Of a stretch of DNA of 64,000 nt, positions 1 to 12,000 are shown piece after piece (the stretch's first letter is position 1; each line of letters begins with the position of its first letter). The position numbers and the translations under genes are program-made. Under the pieces are notes generated by a model that was given only the letters and a program-made list of their open reading frames with translations, ran no database searches and was not told the origin of the DNA. Source of the DNA: Trebouxia sp. TZW2008 (lineage: Eukaryota > Chlorophyta > Trebouxiophyceae > Trebouxiales > Trebouxiaceae). The stretch covers positions 1-64,000 of the forward strand of contig BDIU01000072.1 in the NCBI GenBank assembly GCA_002118135.1. Reading direction: 5' to 3'.

Positions 1-58
<58 letters not shown>
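1..58. repeat. (CA)n microsatellite
   Basis: An uninterrupted CA dinucleotide run occupies the left edge of the window and may extend beyond it. It lies downstream of the last visible exon of the minus-strand PPR gene, in an intron or 3' flank. Confidence 0.98.
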
Positions 59-59
<1 letters not shown>

Positions 60-3000
60 TCCTTGCATGAATCATTAAGTGACGGACCTTCGACACTGGT
101 CAAGGTCACCAGCACTGGCAAACGCATGCACCAGAGCCAACAACATTTGAAGCACATGTCTTCATCGCATGTCGTGCAAAAGTGAGGTCACCTTTGACAC
201 TGCTCAAGATCACCAGCACTGGCAACGGCATGAATCAGGGCAGCAGTCAATGGTGCACATACACTCCTTGGATGACACATACAAATGACCTATCTTTGAC
301 ACTTTCCAAAATCATTAGCACTGGCACTCCTTGCCTGATATGCACAAGTGACCTACCTTTGACACTGGCCAAGGAAACCAGCACTGGCACAGGCATGCAC
401 CAGAGCAGCAAAGACTGAGACACACATAAACTCCTTGCATGAAACACAAAATTGACTTACCTTTGGCATTGCTCAAGGTCACCAGCACTGGCGAAGGCAT
501 GCACCAGGGCAGCAGTGGCCATTGTGCTTGGGAAGACAGGAGCACCCTTTTGACTAAGTCTCAAGTTCGTCAGTCGTGCACGGCCACCGCTAGCGCCACC
601 GGCTACAGCTGTGGCTTCTGCAGCTCTGCCTGCTAAGCTCCTGGGCCTATGCAGGATGGTCGGTGGCTGGCCAATACTGCTTTGCTCTGCTTCACTGCTG
701 TGACTGCTGCTGGCTGCGGCAGAGGTCATGCTGTGGCCGCTGTGGTCGCTGTTTGAATTTGAATTCGTGGCAGAGGTCATGCTGTGCCTGCTGTGGCTGC
801 TATTTGAATTTGAATTCAGGCCAGAGGCTGCCATAGCATTAGGATGTGCTTGATCCTGTGCATTGGCAGGGACTTCTTGTGGCGGTTGTGTTGCAGGCCT
901 TTGCGTAGTCCCATTCCCGCTGCTCTGCCGGCTGGGTTCCCGATCATTGCTGGTTGCCCTTCTTGGCACACCTTTTTTCTCTTGCACAGAAGCATCCTCC
1001 AACGCAGCACCAGCTTCAGATCTTGGACTGTCTATCTGTGCTGTTGCCAATGACTGCAATTTTTGACTCATATGTGTACTTGTCAAGTCTACACTATCAC
1101 TGTCAAGGTATGAGGGCAGAGCGCTGTTAGGCATACTGTCAGATGAAGAACTATCTATCTTTGCTGCTGATGCCGACTCCAAGCTCTGACTGGGATTTGG
1201 ACTTGACAAGCCTGCGCTATGACCATTGAGGGAAGCAGCTTTAGCACTGTCAGGATTCCTGTCAGCTGTTGTAACAGCAGGGCCTGGGACAGCACTACTA
1301 TCACTAGCTGAAGGCTGGTCTGTGTCACTTCTGTTGCCAAGAACCGAACCTGCAACATCTGTACCTTGTGTCATGGCCGCCACAATTCCAGCTGTGGCTG
1401 ATGCATTGCTGGCTGTGGCAGCTCCGCTTTGCTCAGCAGCTGCCCTATCCCCAGATGTGGCTGATGCATCTCTGGCTGTGGCAGCTTTATCTTCACCTGC
1501 ATCTACCCTGTCCCCAGCTGTGGCTGATGCACCGCTGGCTGTGGCAGCTTTATCCCCACTCGCATCTGCGCTATCCACAGCTGTGGAAGCAGCTGGTGCC
1601 TGCTGCTTGCCACCCTGCTGGTGCTTTTTGCCCTTCTTGCCCTTCTTGGGCTTAGCTGGGTGCTTGGGGCGGGCATGGGGGGGCGGGGGGTAGGCTGAGG
1701 GGGTGACGGTCATGTCCTGGTACACCCTGAGGGCTCCTAAATGGTCCCCTGCTTTACAAAGGCTGATGATCAGATCTGAGCTTGAAGCTTTGCTTGCTTC
1801 GCCCCCTTGCTCCCTCAATCCCCTGCCACAGCCAATGTCAACTGGATGATGCTTATGTTTTTCAATGATCAGCAAACATGTGTGCCAGGTCCCAGAGTGA
1901 GAGCACACGGCAACTTTGAAGACACAACTGCACACAAGCATGAGCAAGCATGTATGCCACTTGGGCTCCGGCCTTACAAAGGCTGATGATCAGGTCTGAA
2001 TATGAGGCTTTGCTTACCTTGCCCCCCTGCTCCCTCAATCCCCTGCCATAGCCAATGTCAAGTCAATGATGCATATAATCTACACACACAATGCTTGGCA
2101 AACATGTGTGCCAGATGTGACGACGCATTGCAAAGGCTGATGATCAGGTCTGAACTTGAGGCTTTGCTTGCTTCGCCCCCTTGCTCCCTGAATCCCCTGC
2201 CACAGCCAATGGCAGCTGACCAGCATATGCACAAAACAGCGAGTGCACTAAGTTTGTCAAGAGCTACTTACTGCACAATCATGAGCTGGCAAGATACAGA
2301 GAAGCATGTTATCATGCTCAATGTTTGGAACTAAAATTATGGGCTAGTTCACCAGAGTGTTGTGTGCTGAAGCTCATGGCTCATGAGGTATAACAACCCT
2401 TGACAGCTGCTGAGAAAGCTGGAGAGAAGAAGCCTAGTTCCACATGTGTAAGCCAGCCAACCAGGCTCATTGCCTGTGCCACGTAGTGGCAACTACTGTG
2501 TGTCTATCAAGTTTGAGCAGTCTACAACATAGCGCAACATCTGATGTCCCATACGCGCATCATGGCTTCTGACAGTACTGCCTCATGTCTCCACAAGTGT
2601 GCCAATCCTGACAGAAAGATAACAACGGCAGACCTGCCTGAGGAAAGCTACATTGGCAGTTGCCAACTCACAAGTAAGCCAACTACACAGCACATGACTG
2701 CAGCTCAGCGGTAGAACTTGGCAGCCTCAAGGCTATTCCTGTTTTATGCACAGCCGGCAATGAGGGCATCAACAACAGGACTTAAGGTAGCTGCACTCTC
2801 AGTCTGCTATACATTGCGTCACAAGTTGATCAGCAGCATAATGCGTCACTTGGGCCATAAGCACCCAAGACTTGTGCAAGAATGCTTAGCCCACTCTTAT
2901 TGCGATCACAAGACTCATGGCAGCTCATCAGCAAATTTTTGCAGCCTCCACACTGTTGCTGTTCTGTGCACGGTCAGCAATGAGGGCATCAACAGTGGGA

Positions 3001-6000
3001 CTCAAGGCAGCTGCATTGGCTGTTGATCACACACCACAGCACGAATCAACCAACTACAGCGATATATGACTGCAACTCACCAGTAAAAGTTGGCAGCTTC
3101 AACGCTGTTGCTGTTCTGTGCACATCCGGCAATGAGGGCATCAATGGTGGTGCGGTAGGGTCTGAGGCCCATGTTGAGCATGATGCTCAGCATGCGCAGC
3201 GCGCGGGGAGCCTGGTTGGCATTCAAGAGGGATCGGATGAGGGAGTTGAGGGTGGTCTGCTGCATGGCCCCATGCTTGCTGGCCAGCAACTTCACCAGAT
3301 TCAGCGCATCATCCACCCTGCATGACAGAAGGGACTCCACTGATGTGAAATGCAAACTCAGCTGTGTATCCATTCCACAGACACATTGTCCATTCAGCTA
3401 ATCAGCTCATCACAGTCATGTGCCATGACCTCAGTGACTACAAAGTCACCCTGTCACACGGACTGCGCTCACAAGTGTTGGTGATAGTGTTCCAACTTCT
3501 TCCAGATTGTTACGGCTTTGGGTACTTCAGTAGCATTGTCAGCGACTGCCTTGCAGCCACATGCACAAACTGACAGGCAGATAACAATGCGTTCAGTAAA
3601 CTATGAATCTGTGCTGTTGCTGCATGCAAAAGTCCCATCAATATGGCGTGGCATTATGTTGTTCAACAATGTCGCCTTTGGATTTAAGATTGCTGTCAAG
3701 GATTTTAGCTGAAATGCCTGAGGTCACTTGCTGACATGGCTTCCCTGGTCAATACAAGAGGAGTTACTACTGCCATGCATGAGACCCAACATTACCCACA
3801 GCACCTGTATGGAAACAACCCTATCATGACCAATAATTCAGTGAATTACTGGCTTTGTTGACAGCAATTCAGTGTATGATGAGTCATCAAAATGTTGGTA
3901 CCAACAGATGCTGGACAAGGCATGCTGCGCCTGACCTGCCAGTGTCAAAGCAGATGCCCACAAGGATGTTGTGGCACTGGTTGCACACATACTGGTGGCA
4001 GGCATAATTTTACTGGATTTGCTACTGAGAATTATATTATGAATGTTATACAGATGCTGAACAAGGCATGCTGAGCCTGACCTGCCAGCATCATTGCATA
4101 TGTCCACAAGGATGTTGTCACACTCATTGCCCTACAGTTTCTCATTGTGTGATGACTTGTCATTTCATGGGAGCAGACAGATGCTGAACAACACTGTTTA
4201 ATCCGGGGCTGAACAACATGCTGGACAAGCCATGCGGGCTCTGACCATGAAGGCAGACGCTAACAAGGACGTCTGCTACTGCACTTCACATTGATCTGTG
4301 GCACTTTTTCATGTTGTAGTCCTGGACAGATGCTGACTTTGACCTGCCAACGTCAGAGCAGATGCCCACAAGGATGTTGTGGCACTCTTTGCCCTCCAGC
4401 AGCCCAGCCGCACAGGCCTCCTCGTACGGCTGAAATGCACAATGTCACTGTCAACAGCAATTCACTTTACAATGCAACATCATATTGCTAGTGTCAAACA
4501 GATGCTGAATGTCATGCTGAACAGAGGATGCTGATGCTGACCTGCCAGCCTCAGAGCAGATGCCCACAAGGATGTTGTGGCACTCGTCGCCCTCCAGCAC
4601 TCCAGCGGCGTAGGCCTCCTCATACAGCTGGAAGGCATGGTCCACAGCATTGCAGCGTGCACACACCATCAGCAGGCAGCCGTAAGTTGTTGCAGTGGGC
4701 TTCAAGCCCTTTGCCTTCATCTCAGCAAATATCTGCACACAGGAGACTAACATGAATACAGCAGTTTGGAGGCAGCCAGAGGTTGTTGCGATGGGGTGTA
4801 CCCCTTGGACTCCGTTTGCAGCAGCCATGATTGTTGCAAATATCTGCACAGACAGGATTGCTGAAAACAATGCTGTGTTGCAGCACGCTTCAGCTGATCA
4901 TCCTTCCAAAAGCCAACATACAGCCAGCAACTGATGAACCATGTGCATGCACTAAACGTCAGTCAACAGATACCGATCTGATGAGACTTCTCCATTACAA
5001 CAAGCAACTGCCACCGCTATTCACACTGCGTCATATATGACATCCCCAGAAGATGGTTGCATTCAGGTCGTGCTATGGATGAAGAAGCAGGTCTGGCGGT
5101 GACAGTGCTCATACTGGCGCCTGTGCACAGCTGTTGATTGATGTTGAAGACAGCTATGTCAACAGTCCTTACGTCAAAGTGAGTTATATTGCTGAATCTA
5201 CACAGCTGATAACAATCTCTCATCTCACAAGCTACACTGACGGCAACAGCACCACTGCGCCAAAATTTTTTCATGTACACAGCTGTTGGTGGTCAAGACA
5301 GCTTTCTTGGACAGTCTGCACAATGCTGCTTCTACACACCTGACAACAAATCGCATCACAAATGCTGCCGTGACAGCAATGGAACTGCTGCTTCGAGCAT
5401 GCTGCATGTACACACTCTTGCATATACACATTGTTTCATGTACACGTCTGTTGATGGATCGCACCTCAAAAGCTGCATTGGCTGCACCAGCACTGCTGCT
5501 CTGAGCATGCTGCATTTACACAAATGTGAATGAACTCTCAACTCAAAAGCTGCAGAGTCGGCAGCAAAACGCTACTCTAAGCATGCTGCGTCAGCATGCG
5601 AAGCTGTCCATGAATCTCACCTCAAAAGCTGCAGTGACAGCAACAGAGCCACTGCTCTGAGCATGCTGCATCTACACAACTGACAAACACATTTCCCTCA
5701 AAAATTGCAGTGGCAGCAACAGAACTGCTGCTCTGAGCATGCTGCATGTACGCAGCTACTGATCGATCTCAGCTCAAAAGCTGCGCTCGCGCCAGCTTCA
5801 CCACTGTTCTGCTTCAGACAGGCGTCTATGAGGGCTGTGTAAGCCTCAACACCAGGGGTGACATGCACGCTGCTGAGCTCAGCTGTTGATCTCACCTCAA
5901 AAGCTGCACTAGCGCCAACTTCACCACTGTTCTGCTTCAGACAGGCGTCTATGAGGGATGTGTGGCCTCAACACCAGGGTTGACATGCATGCTGTTGACC

Positions 6001-9000
6001 GCAGTTGTTGGTCTCACCTCAAACGCTGCACTGGTGTTGACTTCACTCCTGTTCTGCTTGAGACAGGCATCTATGAGGGCTGTGTAGGCCTCAACAGTGG
6101 GGGTGACATGCATGCTGTCAAACACCCTGCGGGCTGCTGCAAGGTCCCCAGCCCGTGCACAGGCAGCAAGCAGGCTGGTATAGCACTGCGAGGTGGGCTG
6201 CATCTTCTGGGCACGCATCTGGTCAAAGACTTGCAGCGCTGCGGTCTTGTCTGCAGACTGCACAGGCAGCAAGAGACTGTCAGTACACAGACTGGCATAG
6301 CACTGCAAGGTGGGTTGTATCCTGAGAACATGCACCTGGTCAGAGGCTTGCAGAGCTGCTGTCTTGTCTGCAGACTGCAAAGGCGAAGACAAGACATCAG
6401 AAAACAGAGGCAGGGAACCTCATTAGCAAGCATGTGAGTGCTGAAGATCATCGAAGCACATTAGCAGGGCTACAGGAAAGGCAGGAGGATGCAGGAGACA
6501 CGCCTTGGCCAAGGCTAAAAGCAGCAAAGAGGTCTCATCTGAGTTGGTACAAGCAGAGTTTGAACAGGACTGTTTGCTTCTGTGTGCACCTACCAGGATC
6601 ACGAAACCTGGCTTGCAAGCCTGAGGATGACCATGAAACAGCAGCGTGCTTGCAGAAAAGCAAGGCAGAGGTGCAGGATAGGAGACATGCCTGGCAAATG
6701 CAGCAATGAGGATGCTGGCTGACAACAGACAGTTTTGTGCAGCACAAATGCATCTATATAGACAACAGCATTCAAAGACATGCTGAACATGAACACCACA
6801 CTACAACAGGCCTGCAGGGAAGTAAGGCAGAAAGATGCACAAAATACGTCTTGGCAAAGGCAGCATTCATGGCTTCTGTGTGCGCCTAGCATGGTCATAG
6901 AACTATATTGGCAAGTATACAAATGGCGATGACGATGATGATGATGATGGCGATGATGATAGCAATGATGATGCAAGAGACATGCCTTTGCAAAGGCAGC
7001 GATCAGGATGCTGGCTGAGATGCGGTCGGTAGCAGGACCTCGCTCCTGCATGGAGGCGTACAGCTGCTTGGCCTTATGCGTTTGGCCATGGCTGGCGTAC
7101 ACATGCAGCAGGGCATTGTGCGCTCTCAGCATATCCCTGCATGTATGCACACACTTGGTGTTGGGGCCAGGGCGCTGGCAGGCAGACAGACTGGTTTGGT
7201 ACACCAAGTGGGTACAATCCTGTCTGACGATTTGGGCTGTAGAGGCCGCCAGACAGAAGTGGAACCACTGTTTGCCAGGCATGTTGCACAGCGTTGTGAT
7301 GCCATCCAGCACTGAAATCAACATGAAGCGCAGCTGCACTAGTATGACTCACACACTATGAGCTGTATTGAATTTCCCTGCTGCCAATAGTCATGCTGCG
7401 CTTGTGTCTTTTGTAATGGCTTCACCCTGATATAACAACCTACATCACCTTTGCAATGCACAGGCTAGGATCCTATAACATGCAGTACAAGTTATCAGCA
7501 TCTTTACACATCTTGCAAGGACAACTCCTCAACATGAAACGCAGCCTTCAGCACAATCATGTTGCGCAAGAGGCTGACATGCGCACTTTTCCTTTTCTGC
7601 GGTCTTGCCCTTGCTGCAGATCTTATTCCAGAGGCCTTCCATCTGTATGTGGCTGCTGTCTGCTGCCTCTAGCATCTCAGGCGTGTCAGCAGCGGCACAG
7701 GCAGCATACATGCTGCTGAACAAGTAGGATGTGAGTTTCAGGCCGTCCTGCATGCAGGCACAGCCTGTTGGGTTACAGCAGCTCCACGCCCGTACATGAT
7801 AGTGAAGTCAGCTGCCTCTAGCATCTCAGGAGTATCAGCAGCAGCACAGGCGGCACATATGGTGTTGAATAGGTATGATGTGAGAGGCAGGCCGTCCTGT
7901 ACACACGCACAGTATGATGGCTTACAGCAGCTAAGAAAGAGGCAAGCCATTGTGCACGGATGTGCATTTCAGGTGGTTTCAACCCCCTTGTTTGCGTTAG
8001 TAGAACTGGCACTGGCTGGTTTTGAAGCAAAACAGTAGGCGTCACTATTTGGTGCGGCTATGCCACATTCACAAGCATAGGCGCCAGCCTGTTGCACACA
8101 TTGCTTGGGGTGATGTGTGCTGTAATACATTCCATTTATGCTTGGACTGTAGCACTTTGACAATACTGACTTGTTTGCTTTTGAGCACTTGCAATGAGTT
8201 TAAGTGACGATGTTGTGGATTTGACAACATGTACATACTGTCCATCAACCCTTGAGACATGCAGCTTGTCCTGAAAGATGCCCGTACAAGAATCCCTTGT
8301 AGCTTTGAGGTCACCATGCAAATACGAAGAAAAGCTGCATACTTTTGGGTCCAGGTTGCATGCACAAGGGGTCAAGTTGTAAATTTTGATGCGTCGTACC
8401 TCTTGCAAGGCATGCCACACATCCACGGCCCTGTCAGGTGCTTGTTGGCACAGAATGTGAGCAGGGAGCAGTAGACCAAGGCAGAGGGTTTCTGGGTGAC
8501 TCGGTAGGCAGCCATGGTTTCAGTGGTGAAGAAACATGAGTCTGATGGGTCTCACCTCTTGCAAGGCATGCCACACATCCAGAGCCCTATCAGGTGCTTG
8601 TTTGGCACAGAATGTGAGCAGAGAGCAGTAGACAAAGGCAGAGGGTTTTTGGGTGGCTCGGTAGGCAGCCATAGTTTCAAAGACTGACTCCAGCTGGTCG
8701 GCATGCAGAGGCACTGCTGTGATGGCTTGCAGGAAAGCGGCGAAAATGTGGCTGTTGATCTCAATGGAGCGGCTGCTCATGTCTGACAGTACCTGCACAA
8801 ACAATATGCAAGGCTGTCACATGACAACCATTGTCCCAAACACTGATTCCAGCTGGTTGGCATGCAGAGGCACTGGTCTGCTGGCTTGCAGGGAAGCGAC
8901 AAAAGTGTGGCTGTTGATCTCAATGGAGCGGCTGCTCATGTCCGACAGCACCTGCACAAACAGAAGCACATCTGTCGCCTGCTGGTGTCCTGGGTGACGG

Positions 9001-12000
9001 GTTGGATGATAAAACATAGTGGACAGGTTCCAGATATGCAAATTGTCAACAAGTATGACCAGCCTGAACAGCAAACGTCTGAAGCCATGAGCAGAGACGC
9101 ACTTTCCAGCATTCCATGTCTTGAACCCTGCAGATGGCTCAAAAGCATAGCGCGCAGCTGTTGCTGTGGACATGAGAATGGTCAACATGGGAAAACCAGG
9201 CTGATGAGGTCAGACTCTGCCAGGCTTGTGCTCATACAGCAGCAGCATGGATGGCTAGCTGGCTTGGGCAGGTACCAAATGACCAAATGTCATCCCACAG
9301 AGTCTTGGAACAGGCACATGAATGCACAAACTGCTATGCACCGCTGACATCAGCGTAATCAACAGACAAGTTTCAACACCTGTATAATCCAGGATGCTGG
9401 TGGCCCTTCACCACAGTTTGCAGCTGCCCTCAGCACAAAGGCAAAGGTGGTGTCCTTCAGGGTAAGCCCCTCTTGCGCCATCATCTGTGCATACAAATTC
9501 TGAACGCCCTGTGCTCGCAGGTGGGCACTGCCTGTGAAAGCTGTTTGGTAGCTGTGCACTGTCAACCGCAGCTTAGAGGATTTCAGCCTGTCATATATTG
9601 CAAAAGCCTCCTGCAACAGAAGTAATAGCTCAATCAATCCGGGTGCTTTGAATTGGCCCCAGACAGATTTGCAACGACATTGTCTTGCGCCATCATCTGT
9701 GCATATAAATCCTGTACGCCCTGTGCTTGCAGGCGTGCACTGCCTGTGAAAGCTGTTTGGTAGCTGTGCACTGTCAGTCGCAGCTTGGAGGATTTCAGCC
9801 TGTCACATATCGCAAAAGCCTTCTGCAACACGAATGATTGCTCAATCAACCCAGGTGCTTTGAACTGGTCTGAGACAAATTTGCAATGACATTATCTTGC
9901 GCCAGCATCTGTGCATACAAATCCTGTACGCCCTGTGCTTGCAGAATGGCACTACCTGTGAAAGCTGTGTGGTAGCTATGCAGGGTCAGCGGCAGGCCAG
10001 AGAATTTCAGCATGTCATATACTGCAAAAGACGCCTGCAACGCAAACAACCGATATGAGCATACAGATCCCGTGCACCGTGTGCTTGCAGGTGTGCACTG
10101 CCTGTGAAAGCTGTGTGGTAGCTGTGCAAAGTTAGCTGCAGCCCAGAGAATTTCGGCCTGCCAGATAATGCAAAAGCCTTCTGCAGCACAATCAATAGCT
10201 CTATCAACCCAGGTGCTTTCATTTGATCCCAGAAAACTTTGTGATGACAATGTCTGACCTTGAAGACTTCGACACCACATGTTCTGGTTGTGATGTCGTG
10301 AACAAGGTGGTGTTTATGGTTCACATATCGTATTGTGCTCAACCCTGCAATCAATGGCACAATTAAGTTTCCACTAAGTACGGTATAAGTATTGAGCCTG
10401 AAGGGGGCACAGGGTACATGCAAGTGCCTTGTGACAAGAGGCAGCCGGAACCAGCAAAGGTCTCAAGCAGAAGACATGGTACCTGTGAACAGCGGCGTAA
10501 ACGGCATGCCTTTGGACTTAGAAAATGACAGCGTCAATGTCGTGTTAAGGCAGATGCTCTGACCTGGGACCTGTCTACCTCGAAGCATGCTGCCATGGCC
10601 TTGCACATACTGTCACAATAATGAGCCTGAAGGGGGCACAGGCTACATGCAAACTGCTTCGTGCAATGCCTTGTGGCAAGAGGCAGCCAAAATCAGCAAG
10701 AGCCTCAAGCAGGAGACATGATTCCTTGTAGTAGTGGCCTGAACGGCATGGCCTTGGACTTAGAAACTCACAACGTCAGCGTACAAAGATTATACAACAT
10801 GACCCCTGATGACCATGTACAGGACACAGCCCAACATTAGCCAGCAATGACAGCAGTCAACACAAGACAGGCAGCAGCATTGTGCTAAGGCAGATGCGCT
10901 GACCTTTGACCTGCCAGCACCCAAGCATGCTGCCATGGCCTTGCAGAAGATTTCAACATCTGCCTTGCCTTTCTGAACAGCCAATTCAAACAGGCTCAGG
11001 GCTGCGTTCACATCACCAGCTGTTTCACACAACCCCATAGCCTTCATAGTAGCTGACTTAGACAGTGCACAGTCTGTCCCTTCCATGGCCTGCATGCAAG
11101 CAGTGAGTTGATGATTACAGCAGGCAAAGCAGCGACTTCACAGGGGAAAGTATAGCCTGTGGCTTATATGCCAGCAGAGAAGCATCAGTTTCACAGGGAA
11201 TAGCATATGCCTGTAGACTGCTTGTAAGCAGACTAGAGGGAACGGCAACAGCATGTGCCTGTGGTCTGCATGCAAACGGAGAGGTGATGATGACAGCAGA
11301 GACAGCATCAGCAGCACATGTCACACTATGGTCCAGGTCTGGTGAACAGTTTCTGCATGTGGGATGTGTAAACAATACACTCATAAGGATGTGAGAGCCA
11401 GTTGCAATAACTGACCCAAGAGCGGGACTCACTTTAGCATGGTAAGTGATCAAAACGGTGCATGAAGCAATGTGTTGAATCAATAAGACATTGAGTGACT
11501 GCAACATAAATGCACCAGCAAGCTGTTGCATAGGAAGCATACCTTCATGACAATCTTGAGAGCTTTAAAGCTGTTATGCTCAGCGCATGATGAAACGAAT
11601 GACTGGTATGAGGCGCATGGCAGATTGGCTGGCATCTTCAGTAAGAAGTTCTCTCCCCAATCTTGGCTTCGACTCAATAACAGGTTCAGGACCGTCATCC
11701 TTGCATCTCCAAGGACCGCACTGACTTTGCCAAAGGTGCTCAAGCTGTCAAAATGCTTCAGAAGCACAGCCTTGAACGCCTGGTTGGAGGTGTCAGCAGT
11801 CTTCCCATGTGGGGTGCTTGCGTTAGGATGATGGTGACGCATCTGTCCAATCGGCTGTGCAGCATCTGTTAGATCATTTGCCTGAGGAGTGGTCTGCTGT
11901 AGAAGGCCGAAGAGAACGCGCTGATCTTGCTGTGACATCACAGACAACAGTTCATCTGGCCTTGACGCTGCAGCTGCCAGTTCAAGTGCCTTCAAAGTCT

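Noticed and set aside
1226..1693. 155-codon plus-strand open frame
   Set aside because: It is the antisense of the Ala/Asp-rich repeat coding region of the PPR exon; the repeated GCTGTGGC words keep it open by chance.
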